Source: Flavobacterium sp. ov086 (GTDB lineage: Bacteria; Bacteroidota; Bacteroidia; Flavobacteriales; Flavobacteriaceae). From it: 64,000 nt of DNA. The notes beneath the pieces were generated by a model. That model made no database searches and had not been told where the DNA came from. It saw only the letters and a list, made by a program, of their open reading frames with translations. Below, piece by piece: positions 24,408 to 32,983 of the stretch (position 1 is its first letter; each line of letters starts with the position of its first letter). The position numbers and the translations under genes are program-made. The stretch is taken from assembly GCF_900187965.1 (NCBI RefSeq), contig NZ_FZNL01000017.1, positions 92,343-156,342 of the forward strand, written 5' to 3'.

Positions 24408-26963
24408 ATGAAATTAAAACTATACTTATTTCTATTTTTTATCAGCCTGAAAAGCTTTTCTCAAATCCAAAAATCCAAAACAACTCAAGACAGTATCAAA
24501 GGCGAAGAACTGAACGAAATTGTAGTTACAGCTTCTCGCCGTTCCGAAAACATTATGCGATCTCCGATTAGTATCGAACAATTAAAATCGGCGGAAGCCA
24601 AAAAAATGGGTTCACCAAGTATTTATGAAGCGCTTGAAAATGTAAAAGGCGTTCAGATTATAACGCCAAGTTTGGGTTTTAAGGTTATTAACACAAGAGG
24701 TTTTGCCAATTCAACCAATGTCCGTTTTGCTCAATTAGTAGACGGAATCGATAATCAGGCGCCTCATCTGGGTGCTTCAATTGCAAATGCGCTTGGTGCG
24801 AATGATCTCGACATTGATAAAATCGAAATTATTCCGGGAACTGCTGCCGCTTTATACGGAATGAACGCCATTAATGGTCTGGCAAATATTCAGACTAAAA
24901 ATCCTTTTGAATATCAAGGCATTAGTATCCAGCAATTGACCGGTGTAAATCACGTTGGAAATAATGATCGCTTTTCGCCGAAATTGTATTCTCAATTTAA
25001 TTTGCGTATCGCAAAAGCATTCAATGAAAAACTAGCTTTCAAAATAAATGCTTCGACAACCGGAGGAACAGATTGGGTTGCTGATGATCGAACGGATTTG
25101 GCTCCAAATGCAAATGCTTCCACAAATTTATTTGGTACAGATAATCCGGCTTACGACGAAGTGAACGGCTACGGAAATGAATCGGCAAATAGAAAAACTT
25201 TAAATCTAAATGGTAAAAATTATGTCGTTGCCAGAACAGGGTATCGCGAAACGGATATTTCTGATTATGACATTAAAAATTACAAAGCTGATATTGGTTT
25301 TTATTTCCGTCCAAAACAAGGAAATGAGTTAGCCGTAACTTATAAAACAGTATTAATCAATACAATTTATCAGCGTTCAAACAGATTCCGATTAGACAAT
25401 TATACTTTAAATCAATTTTCGGTTGATTATCACACGCCTATTTTTCAGGTAAAAGCTTATGCAACAACTGAGAATACGGGAGATTCATACAATATGCGTT
25501 CCCTTGCCGAAAACATGGATCGGGCTTATAAATCTGATGACAAATGGTTTGCAGATTATTCGACGGCTTACAAAAACGCAATAACAAACGGAGCTTCTGT
25601 TGCCGATGCACATAGAATAGCCAGAACTTCATCTGATCAAGGGCGTTTTGAACCAGGAACAGTAGCTTATGAAGAAAAGAAAAATGAATTAGTCAATATC
25701 AATAATTGGGATATTGGCGCCGCTTTACGCGTAAAATCGACTTTGGTTCATGGCGAAGGTTTGATCAATTGGGATAAAGCTTTTTCGAGTTTCTTCGAAA
25801 AAATTGAAACCAAATTATTAAGCGGTTTTGATTACAGAAACTACATTATTGTTCCTGACGGAAACTATTTTATCAATCCGGTAAATGCTTCTAAAAACTT
25901 AACCTATCAAAAACATGGTGCTTTTACACAATTAACGAAAGATTTCTTCAAAAAAAAACTACGGTTGGGCGCTACCATAAGAATGGACAAAGCTGATTAT
26001 TTTGACACTAAATTCACTCCACAATTTACAGCTGTTTATTCTCCAAAAGAAACTATTAATTTTAGAGCATCATATCAAACCGGTTATCGTTTTCCGAGTA
26101 TTTTCGAAGGTTTTTCGAATGTAAATTCCGGAGGTGTAAAACGTGTTGGCGGATTAAGAATTATGTCTGATGGCATTTTTGAAAATTCATTTACCAAAGC
26201 CTCAATTGATAAATTTCAAGCGCAAGTTAATACTGATGTAAACACAAATGGTTTAACTCAGGCACAAGCTATTGAAAAGAATAAAAACACGATTCAAAAG
26301 AATCCATACACGTATTTGGAACCTGAATTTGTAAAATCTTTCGAGTTTGGTTTTAGAGGAATGGCCTTGAACAAAAATCTTTTTATTGATGTTGATTTTT
26401 ATTACAACTCTTATAAAAACTTTATTGCGCAAGTTGAAGCAAGTATTCCAAATACAACAGATCCAAATAAAATTCCGACAGCTTTATATTCCAAAAGCAC
26501 TCAAAACAGATATCGACTTTGGACAAATTCCAAAAGTAAAATCTACAATTATGGAGCAAGTTTAGGTTTAAAATATCGAATCGATGAAACTTTTACGGCG
26601 CTAACAAATCTTACGTACACAAAACTCGATCGAACTGATGATAAAGATGGTCTTGAAGATGGTTTTAATACTCCTGAATTTAATGTAAACGGAACTTTAA
26701 TGGCGCAAAATATCTGGCAAAATCTCGGCGCAAGCGCAACGGCGAGATATCAAAACAACTTTGATTATGTTTCTTTCTTAGTCTCAGGAACTGTTCCAGC
26801 TTACTGGTCAATGGATGCTCAAGTAAACTATAACTTCAAAAAAACAGGTTTGACAACTAAATTAGGCGGAACCAATATTCTAAACAAACCCTATACTTCA
26901 ATTCTTGGCGGACCTTCAATTGGCGGATTGTATTATCTGTCGTTGGTTTGGGAAACGAAATAA
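24408..26963 (+). CDS. TonB-dependent outer-membrane receptor
   Basis: An 851-aa receptor. The signal peptide (ending KSFSQ) is followed by a TonB-box-like region with EIVVTASRR, the plug domain (SIEQLKSAEAKKMGSPSIYEALENVKGVQI ... NTRGF ... LVDGIDNQAP ... IEIIPGTAAALYGMNAINGLANI) and a beta-barrel with many alternating strands, ending in YLSLVWETK. It lacks the N-terminal carboxypeptidase-like domain of SusC transporters and no SusD partner follows, so it looks like a small-ligand or metal receptor rather than a glycan importer. Position after the ModE-like regulator suggests molybdate, tungstate or a related chelate, an inference only. Confidence 0.93.
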   Translation: MKLKLYLFLFFISLKSFSQIQKSKTTQDSIKGEELNEIVVTASRRSENIMRSPISIEQLKSAEAKKMGSPSIYEALENVKGVQIITPSLGFKVINTRGFANSTNVRFAQLVDGIDNQAPHLGASIANALGANDLDIDKIEIIPGTAAALYGMNAINGLANIQTKNPFEYQGISIQQLTGVNHVGNNDRFSPKLYSQFNLRIAKAFNEKLAFKINASTTGGTDWVADDRTDLAPNANASTNLFGTDNPAYDEVNGYGNESANRKTLNLNGKNYVVARTGYRETDISDYDIKNYKADIGFYFRPKQGNELAVTYKTVLINTIYQRSNRFRLDNYTLNQFSVDYHTPIFQVKAYATTENTGDSYNMRSLAENMDRAYKSDDKWFADYSTAYKNAITNGASVADAHRIARTSSDQGRFEPGTVAYEEKKNELVNINNWDIGAALRVKSTLVHGEGLINWDKAFSSFFEKIETKLLSGFDYRNYIIVPDGNYFINPVNASKNLTYQKHGAFTQLTKDFFKKKLRLGATIRMDKADYFDTKFTPQFTAVYSPKETINFRASYQTGYRFPSIFEGFSNVNSGGVKRVGGLRIMSDGIFENSFTKASIDKFQAQVNTDVNTNGLTQAQAIEKNKNTIQKNPYTYLEPEFVKSFEFGFRGMALNKNLFIDVDFYYNSYKNFIAQVEASIPNTTDPNKIPTALYSKSTQNRYRLWTNSKSKIYNYGASLGLKYRIDETFTALTNLTYTKLDRTDDKDGLEDGFNTPEFNVNGTLMAQNIWQNLGASATARYQNNFDYVSFLVSGTVPAYWSMDAQVNYNFKKTGLTTKLGGTNILNKPYTSILGGPSIGGLYYLSLVWETK

Positions 26964-26965
26964 TT

Positions 26966-27275
26966 TAACCGCAAAGTGCGCTAAGTTTTTATCTATAGTT
27001 ACGTTCACAAAACGCAAAGTACGCAAAGCTAAATCAACAGAAAACTTTGCCTGCTTTGCGTTTTTATAAAGCCCAGCACTTAAAAAAAACTTGCGCACTT
27101 TGCGGTTAAATAAACTCACAAAACAGAAAGTTCGCAAAGCAGAATCAATACAAAGCTTTGCGAACTTTGCGTTTTTACTATACCCGGCATTAAAAAAAAC
27201 CTTGCGCACTTTGCGGTTAAATAACCCCCGCATTAAAAAAAAAACTTAACGTACTTTGCGGTTAAATAAACTTTT
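26966..27275. repeat. Repeat cluster of CAAAG/CTTTG hairpin units
   Basis: The block after the receptor gene holds repeated units. CGCACTTTGCGGTTAAATAA recurs near 27095 and 27205, with a variant near 27253, each preceded by a run of A. AACGCAAAGTACGCAAAGC near 27018 and CAAAGCTTTGCGAACTTTGCG near 27152 form inverted counterparts. The period is close to 110 bases. The remainder to 27384 is AT-rich with no gene. An apparent minus-strand reading frame with repeated peptides is a by-product of this array. Confidence 0.8.
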
Positions 27276-27384
27276 TATTAATTATCTAATCGTATATTTA
27301 TTGTACGAAAGTTAAAAGTTTGATCGTTATTAACTTTAAATAAAGAAATACTTTATTATTTTTACCACATAATTTAAGCAAACT

Positions 27385-28260
27385 ATGAGTTCTAACTTTG
27401 ATAAATTTCAAAAGCGCAGGTTAATTTCCTCTTATTTTTCGGTTGTGTTAAGTGTTTTCCTGGTATTATTCCTTTTGGGAGTACTGGGATTATTCATTAT
27501 CAATTCTAAAAAACTAGCCAATGATTTTAAAGAAAAAATCGCGATGACGGTTTTCTTCAAAAATGAGGCTAATGATAGTGTAATAAAAGCATTCAATACC
27601 GAATTGAAAAGGGCGCCTTTCGCAAGATCTTATGCTTATGTTTCTAAAGAAAAAGCAGCAAAAGAACATACAGATATCATTGGTGAAGATTTCTTAACCT
27701 TTTTGGGAGAAAATCCATTATTAAACTCTTACGACATTCACTTAAAAGCTGATTATGTTGAGAGAGACAGCATCTCAAAAATCGAAAGCATTTTACGACA
27801 AAATACTATGATTGAAGATATTGTTTATGACAAACAATTAGTAAATCTGGTAAATGATAACATCAAAAAAGTAAGTATGTGGATTTTGATTATCAGCGGT
27901 TTCCTTGCGGTAATTGCCGTATTATTAATCAACAGTTCATTACGTTTATCCATTCACTCAAACCGTTTTATCATTAAAACCATGCAAATGGTTGGTGCTA
28001 CAAAATCGTTTATTCGTAAGCCATTTGTAATGCGTAGCGTAAAACTAGGGATGTTAGGTGCCGGATTAGCAATTATTGCTTTAATTGCCCTTTTACTTTA
28101 TGTTGAATCAAATTTCCCTGGATTAGGAATTTTAGAAGACAAAGCCTTAATAGGATTGGTTTTATTAGCCGTTTTTGGATTAGGAGTTTTGATCACTTGG
28201 GTAAGTACACACTTTGCAACACAACGTTTCCTGAATTTAAGAACTGACGATCTTTATTAA
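27385..28260 (+). CDS. ftsX: Cell-division ABC permease FtsX
   Basis: A 291-aa permease with four membrane helices: about 20-43 before a periplasmic loop of roughly 120 residues (the FtsX extracellular domain, with YVSKEKAAKEH and ENPLLNSYDIHLK), then about 167-188, 216-238 and 255-277. ENPLLNS is a typical FtsX motif. With FtsE it forms a divisome transporter-like complex that activates peptidoglycan hydrolases. ftsE is not adjacent. The gene starts a run ftsX, DUF3098, uppP, truB that is conserved in flavobacteria. Confidence 0.93.
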   Translation: MSSNFDKFQKRRLISSYFSVVLSVFLVLFLLGVLGLFIINSKKLANDFKEKIAMTVFFKNEANDSVIKAFNTELKRAPFARSYAYVSKEKAAKEHTDIIGEDFLTFLGENPLLNSYDIHLKADYVERDSISKIESILRQNTMIEDIVYDKQLVNLVNDNIKKVSMWILIISGFLAVIAVLLINSSLRLSIHSNRFIIKTMQMVGATKSFIRKPFVMRSVKLGMLGAGLAIIALIALLLYVESNFPGLGILEDKALIGLVLLAVFGLGVLITWVSTHFATQRFLNLRTDDLY

Positions 28261-28373
28261 TTAAAGATTACTCCCGATAGCTATCGGGAGTAGATTTTAG
28301 ATTTTTAAAATAAACTCATAATAAAGCCTTCTCCCGAAATTTCGGGATCGCTCAGGCTTACAAACTTATAAAA

Positions 28374-28625
28374 ATGAAAAACAACAACAATACAGAACAA
28401 CCACAAAAACAAGAATTTCTTTTTGATGGTATAAATTACAAAATTCTATTAATTGGAATTGGTGTTATCGCACTTGGGTTTATCCTAATGTCTGGTGGAG
28501 GAAGTGATAATCCGAATGTATTTAATGAAGATGTTTTTAGTTTTAGACGTATTCGTTTAGCTCCAACAACTGTTTTAATTGGTTTTGGAATCACGATTTA
28601 TTCTATTTTCAAAAAATCTAAATAG
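28374..28625 (+). CDS. DUF3098 small membrane protein
   Basis: An 83-aa protein with two membrane helices (about 24-41 and 62-78) separated by a short loop containing NPNVFNEDVFSFRRIRLAPTTVL, the conserved signature I associate with DUF3098. The N-terminus is hydrophilic and Gln/Asn-rich. The function is unknown, but it consistently lies between ftsX and uppP, which suggests a role in cell-envelope growth. The short gap before it contains the palindrome CCCGATAGCTATCGGG (28271) and a CCCGAAATTTCGGG hairpin near 28334. Confidence 0.88.
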   Translation: MKNNNNTEQPQKQEFLFDGINYKILLIGIGVIALGFILMSGGGSDNPNVFNEDVFSFRRIRLAPTTVLIGFGITIYSIFKKSK

Positions 28626-28733
28626 ACTTTTTTTTCAGACTTCTTAGACCTCTTAGATCTTTAGATTATTAGATTAATCTTTACTGAAAATCTAAGAAGT
28701 CTAAGAAAGTCTAAAAATCTAACAATCTAATAC

Positions 28734-29531
28734 ATGAATACATTACAAGCTATCGTTCTTGCCATTATTGAAGGAATCACAGAATTTTTACCTGTTTCTT
28801 CAACTGGTCATATGATTATTGCCTCTTCTTTTTTCGGAATCGCACACGATGATTTTACCAAACTTTTTACAATTGTTATTCAGCTTGGTGCAATACTTTC
28901 AGTAGTCGTTTTATATTTTAAACGCTTTTTTCAAACACTTGATTTTTACTTTAAACTTTTAGTTGCATTTATTCCGGCGGTAGTTTTGGGATTATTGCTA
29001 AGTGATTTTATTGATGGTTTATTAGAAAATCCGGTTACAGTTGCGATTTCTCTTTTAATAGGAGGAATAATTTTATTGAAAGTAGACGAATGGTTCAACA
29101 AACCAAATACAGCAGAAACTTCACAGGAAATCACTTATCTACAAGCTTTCAAAATTGGATTATTCCAATGTATAGCAATGATTCCCGGAGTTTCAAGAAG
29201 TGGGGCAAGTATTGTTGGCGGAATGTCTCAGAAATTATCAAGAACAACAGCTGCAGAATTTTCATTTTTCCTTGCTGTTCCAACAATGTTGGGCGCAACG
29301 GTAAAAAAATGCTATGATTATTACAAAGCAGGATATGATTTATCTCAAAGTCAGGTTAACTTATTAGTTATTGGTAATATTGTTGCGTTTATTGTAGCAC
29401 TTTTGGCTATTAAATCTTTTATAGGTTTCCTAACTAAAAATGGTTTTAAAGTTTTTGGTTATTACCGAATAATTGCCGGAATCATTTTATTACTGATTCA
29501 CTTTTTCATTCATCCCCTTACGATTTTATAA
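28734..29531 (+). CDS. uppP: Undecaprenyl-diphosphate phosphatase
   Basis: A 265-aa polytopic BacA/UppP enzyme that dephosphorylates undecaprenyl pyrophosphate to recycle the lipid carrier of peptidoglycan synthesis and confers bacitracin tolerance. The first signature EGITEFLPVSSTGH (Glu17, His26) and the second, IPGVSRSGASI near residue 150, are both present, with about eight membrane helices. The stop codon overlaps the truB start by one base, so the two are translationally coupled. The gap before it holds an inverted repeat of TCTAAGAAGTCTAAG-type motifs. Confidence 0.96.
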   Translation: MNTLQAIVLAIIEGITEFLPVSSTGHMIIASSFFGIAHDDFTKLFTIVIQLGAILSVVVLYFKRFFQTLDFYFKLLVAFIPAVVLGLLLSDFIDGLLENPVTVAISLLIGGIILLKVDEWFNKPNTAETSQEITYLQAFKIGLFQCIAMIPGVSRSGASIVGGMSQKLSRTTAAEFSFFLAVPTMLGATVKKCYDYYKAGYDLSQSQVNLLVIGNIVAFIVALLAIKSFIGFLTKNGFKVFGYYRIIAGIILLLIHFFIHPLTIL

Positions 29532-30226
29532 TGACAACTGAAGAATATTTAGACGGACAAGTTTTATTGATTGACAAACCTTTAAAATGGAGTTCGTTTC
29601 AAGCTGTCAATAAATTAAAATACCTTTTAATTAATAAAGTTGGACTTCCAAAAAAGTTCAAAATTGGTCACGCCGGAACTTTAGATCCCTTGGCAACCGG
29701 ATTATTATTAGTTTGTACAGGAAAATTTACCAAGAGAATTTCTGAGCTTCAAGGTCAGGCAAAAGAATATACCGGAACTTTTTATATTGGCGCCACTACT
29801 CCATCGTATGATTTAGAAACAGAGATCGATGAGACTTTTCCAACGTCTCATATTGATGAAGCTTTGATTCACGAAACAGTGAAACAATTTCTTGGTGAAA
29901 TCGATCAAAAACCACCTATTTTCTCAGCAATCAAAAAAGACGGCGTTCGTTTATATGAACATGCGCGTGCTGGAGAAACAGTAGAAATTGCAAGCAGAAA
30001 AACAACGATTCACGAATTTGAAATTACCCGAATTGCATTACCCGAAATTGATTTTAGAGTAGTTTGCAGCAAAGGAACTTATATTCGCTCATTAGCTTTT
30101 GATTTTGGAAAAGCTATGAATTCAGGATCTCACTTAACGGTTTTACGCCGAACTAAAATTGGAGATTACGATGTAACAAATGCAATTGATATTACATTGT
30201 TTGAAGAGAGTCTAAATTTGAAATAA
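29531..30226 (+). CDS. truB: tRNA pseudouridine(55) synthase
   Basis: A 231-aa enzyme that makes pseudouridine at position 55 of tRNA. The motif GHAGTLDPLATG carries catalytic Asp52. LLIDKPLKWSSFQAVNKLK is the conserved N-terminal segment, and QKPPIFSAIKKDGVRLYEHAR, SKGTYIRSLAFDFG and LRRTKIGDYDV follow in order. It lacks an extended PUA domain, as in many Bacteroidota. It overlaps uppP by one base. Confidence 0.96.
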   Translation: MTTEEYLDGQVLLIDKPLKWSSFQAVNKLKYLLINKVGLPKKFKIGHAGTLDPLATGLLLVCTGKFTKRISELQGQAKEYTGTFYIGATTPSYDLETEIDETFPTSHIDEALIHETVKQFLGEIDQKPPIFSAIKKDGVRLYEHARAGETVEIASRKTTIHEFEITRIALPEIDFRVVCSKGTYIRSLAFDFGKAMNSGSHLTVLRRTKIGDYDVTNAIDITLFEESLNLK

Positions 30227-30235
30227 AAAACAATA

Positions 30236-30269
30236 GCACATTACAAAATGAGGCAATAGTATAATGTGC
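30236..30269. repeat. 8-bp inverted repeat after truB
   Basis: GCACATTA (30236-30243) pairs with TAATGTGC (30262-30269) just downstream of truB. No T run follows, so its role as a terminator is uncertain. The remainder of the 30227-30605 gap holds one possible minus-strand small ORF (30316-30393) and otherwise AT-rich sequence. Confidence 0.5.
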
Positions 30270-30315
30270 ACTTCTAAGTTAAAGTACAGTTATCTCATAG
30301 TTGGCCTTTTTGGAA

Positions 30316-30393
30316 TTAATAATGTGGGATATTTTTTCCGCCAAATAGTAAACCTGAAATAAAATCGTAAAACTTGTTAAATAACTTTTTCAT
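30316..30393 (-). CDS. Possible 25-aa amphipathic peptide
   Basis: The minus strand encodes MKKLFNKFYDFISGLLFGG then KNIPHY and stop. Lys/Asn/Asp alternate with Phe/Leu/Ile in a way compatible with an amphipathic helix. Upstream is an A-rich leader but no perfect promoter box. It is too short to establish from one sequence. It is listed because the gap is otherwise empty and the composition is not random-looking. Confidence 0.25.
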   Translation of the reverse strand: MKKLFNKFYDFISGLLFGGKNIPHY

Positions 30394-30605
30394 GATAGTG
30401 TATTTTTTAATTGTTAAAGGATTAAATAAACACCAATAAAAAGAGTAAATCAGAAAGTAGATAATAGAAGTGGGACTATATCAGCAAGTTACAAAATTTC
30501 TATGCTACAAAAAAATATTTTAACACATTTTTTACTGTCAAAATACTTATTTTCAGTCAATTGCCCGAAAAACATAGCGTTTCAACGATTTTTTTATTAT
30601 AAAAA

Positions 30606-31223
30606 TTATAATCGGTTATATTTAATATTCTCCATAATTTCGACTAATTCCTGCTGAACAGAAACTCCTTTATCAGCCAAATACCATAATTGCAAATCGG
30701 TTTTGATTTTTTCATCAATAACTCCAAATTCTTTTTTATAGTTCGCCATTAATTCAGTAGCTCCTTTTGGTCTAGGTCCCCAATCAGCACGAACAATTCC
30801 TGCTTCTTTGCAAATCACAATAACTTTTGGAATTGCTCTTCCGCCATTCGTTAAGTAGTTATTCATCAAATCATCATTTTGGTCGCGCAAAACAATCCTG
30901 AGATCGATCTTTTTATTCGATTCATGCGCCATTTTATCAATGATAGGAAGTATTTGAGCCGCATCGCCGCACCAGCCTTCAGATATTACCAGCCAAATGT
31001 AATGATTGTCTAAGTTTTGCAGCTTTGTTGTTACCGTTTCAGAAATCTTGATAGTTTTCTCTAGTCGATTCATTCTGGCTTCATTCAGACTTGTATAATG
31101 AGTCAAACTTTCAGATTGTTCATCTCCTGTTGATTTTCCTTCTGACAATAAATCGGTAACTAATTTTCGATATTCCACATAAGAATAACTATGGAATAAT
31201 GCCTTGGCTACAATACTTTTCAT
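30606..31223 (-). CDS. Thioredoxin-like protein with WCGD site
   Basis: A 205-aa cytoplasmic thioredoxin-fold protein. The active-site region reads ISEGWCGDAAQILPI, so the usual CxxC is reduced to a single Cys (CGDA). The cis-Pro region is GRAIPKVIV. Such single-Cys members exist in Bacteroidota (thioredoxin family annotated, function unknown), and without a resolving Cys a disulfide reductase role is doubtful. It is monocistronic, divergent from pyrH. Confidence 0.88.
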   Translation of the reverse strand: MKSIVAKALFHSYSYVEYRKLVTDLLSEGKSTGDEQSESLTHYTSLNEARMNRLEKTIKISETVTTKLQNLDNHYIWLVISEGWCGDAAQILPIIDKMAHESNKKIDLRIVLRDQNDDLMNNYLTNGGRAIPKVIVICKEAGIVRADWGPRPKGATELMANYKKEFGVIDEKIKTDLQLWYLADKGVSVQQELVEIMENIKYNRL

Positions 31224-31384
31224 ACATGTTTCGTTTTGAATATGCTAAAATTACAAATTAAAAGTAAACGCAAGAATGACATTTATCACATTCAACAGAA
31301 ATAAATTACAAAAGCTTTATTTCCTTAAAAAAGAAAGAGCAATTAATTTTTTGTAAACATTATTTTTAAAAATCAGAATATGTC

Positions 31385-31392
31385 TATATTTG
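31385..31392 (+). promoter_or_regulatory. pyrH -7 promoter box (TATATTTG)
   Basis: An exact TAnnTTTG box 22 bases before the pyrH ATG. Confidence 0.65.
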
Positions 31393-31414
31393 CACAAATT
31401 AACGCAACACAAAC

Positions 31415-32122
31415 ATGAAATATAAAAGAATTCTTCTAAAACTTAGCGGCGAAGCCTTAATGGGTGATTTACAATACGGAATTGACCCTAAAAGATTAGC
31501 CGAATATGCTGAAGAAATTAAGCAAATTCACAGTAAAGGAGTAGAAATTGCTATTGTTATTGGAGGAGGAAATATTTTTAGAGGCGTTGCTGGTGCAAGC
31601 GCAGGTATGGATAGAGTACAAGGCGATTATATGGGAATGCTTGCAACCGTAATTAACGGAATGGCTTTACAAGGTGCACTTGAAGACAAAGGAATGAAAA
31701 CGCGTTTACAGACTGCTTTAAAAATGGAATCTATCGCAGAACCATACATCAAAAGAAGAGCAGATCGTCACCTTGAAAAAGGAAGAATTGTAATCTTTGG
31801 TGCCGGAACCGGAAATCCATATTTCACAACTGATACTGCAGCGGTTTTAAGAGGAATCGAAATCAATGCTGATGTGATCCTAAAAGGAACTCGCGTTGAC
31901 GGAGTTTATGATTGTGATCCTGAGAAAAATGCTTCGGCGGTAAAATTCGATTTCATTTCGTTTGACGATGTTCTTAAAAAAGGACTTAACGTAATGGATA
32001 CAACTGCTTTTACACTTAGTCAGGAAAATAAATTACCAATCGTTGTTTTTGATATGAACAAAATTGGTAACCTTTTGAAAATCTGCGAAGGCGAAAACAT
32101 AGGAACAGTAGTCAATATTTAG
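31415..32122 (+). CDS. pyrH: Uridylate kinase
   Basis: A 235-aa amino-acid-kinase-family enzyme converting UMP to UDP. Characteristic stretches are RILLKLSGEALMG, VIGGGNIFRG, DYMGMLATVINGMAL, GTGNPYFTTDTAA and KGTRVDGVYDCDP. The length matches hexameric bacterial UMP kinase. It precedes frr, the usual bacterial order, although a 178-base gap containing a CCGATAGCTATCGGG palindrome (near 32151) separates the two here. Confidence 0.97.
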   Translation: MKYKRILLKLSGEALMGDLQYGIDPKRLAEYAEEIKQIHSKGVEIAIVIGGGNIFRGVAGASAGMDRVQGDYMGMLATVINGMALQGALEDKGMKTRLQTALKMESIAEPYIKRRADRHLEKGRIVIFGAGTGNPYFTTDTAAVLRGIEINADVILKGTRVDGVYDCDPEKNASAVKFDFISFDDVLKKGLNVMDTTAFTLSQENKLPIVVFDMNKIGNLLKICEGENIGTVVNI

Positions 32123-32300
32123 ACTACTTAGATTACCAGATTTTTAGATCCGATAGCTATCGGGATAGATTTCTTTAAATTTAGACAATCGTTTAAAAAC
32201 AATATTCAAAAAATAAAATTATATTAGTTAGTAAATTAGAGGAATACATTTTTAGAAATCTAAAAATGTATTCTCTGAAAATCTAAAAATCTAAAAAAAA

Positions 32301-32864
32301 ATGACTGAAGAAATAGAATTTATATTAGATAGTACAGAAGAATCAATGAACGGTTCGATTGCGCATTTAGAGAAAGAATTTCTTAACATTCGTGCAGGAA
32401 AAGCTTCTCCGGCAATGCTTGGAAGCGTTTTTGTAGATTATTACGGTTCAGCAACACCACTTTCGCAAGTATCAAAAATTAGTGTTCCCGATGCCAGAAC
32501 AATCACATTGCAGCCTTTTGAAAAAAACATGCTTCAAGTTATCGAAAAAGCAATTATGGTTGCAAACATTGGTTTTAACCCAATGAATAATGGTGATGTA
32601 ATCATTATTAGTGTTCCGCCTTTGACAGAAGAGCGTCGTAGAGATCTTGCTAAACAAGCAAAATCTGAGGCCGAAGATGCGAAAATTGGTGTTCGTAACG
32701 TACGTAAAGATGCTAATACTGATATCAAAAAATTAGAAAAAGAAGGAACTTCAGAAGATATTTGTAAATCTGCAGAAGAGCAAGTGCAAAATCTAACAAA
32801 TACTTATATTAAAAAAATTGACGAATTGTTAGCAGCTAAAGAAGCTGAAATCATGAAAGTCTAA
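32301..32864 (+). CDS. frr: Ribosome recycling factor
   Basis: A 187-aa factor that, with EF-G, splits post-termination ribosomes. The diagnostic parts are HLEKEFLNIRAGKASPAML, VDYYGSATPLSQVSKISVPDARTI, the FNPMNNGDVI region, and PPLTEERRRDLAKQAKSEAEDAKIGVRNVRKDAN near the C-terminal half of the long helical domain. A hairpin terminator follows directly. Confidence 0.97.
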   Translation: MTEEIEFILDSTEESMNGSIAHLEKEFLNIRAGKASPAMLGSVFVDYYGSATPLSQVSKISVPDARTITLQPFEKNMLQVIEKAIMVANIGFNPMNNGDVIIISVPPLTEERRRDLAKQAKSEAEDAKIGVRNVRKDANTDIKKLEKEGTSEDICKSAEEQVQNLTNTYIKKIDELLAAKEAEIMKV

Positions 32865-32882
32865 TTTTTTAAACAATAAATT

Positions 32883-32924
32883 AAGAATCCGTTTGGTTAA
32901 AATTGTGCCAGACGGATTTTTTTA
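32883..32924 (+). terminator. frr terminator
   Basis: An 11-bp stem with one G-T pair (AATCCGTTTGG / CCAGACGGATT) is followed by seven T. The loop contains the TTG that may be the -33 element of the next gene, so terminator and promoter overlap. Confidence 0.85.
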
Positions 32925-32936
32925 TTCTTATTTTTG
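32903..32936 (+). promoter_or_regulatory. Promoter (TTG-N23-TATTTTTG) of DUF5686 gene
   Basis: TTG at 32903-32905 and TATTTTTG at 32929-32936, spaced 23 bases, lie 48 bases before the ATG at 32984. An alternative start at 32903 would put the promoter inside the gene, so it is rejected. Confidence 0.6.
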
Positions 32937-32983
32937 CATACCAAAAGTACATTGTTTTCGTTTTTGAAACTATAACCCTCTTT

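Noticed and set aside
26916..27233. A 105-codon minus-strand frame with repeated peptides (NRKVRK, KNAK, ALRT)
   Set aside because: The repetition follows the DNA repeat array at 26966-27275, the frame overlaps the 3' end of the TonB receptor gene, and no start signal is present.
26966..27275. CRISPR array
   Set aside because: Units are few, of unequal spacing, palindromic, without unique spacers of constant length, and no cas gene is present.
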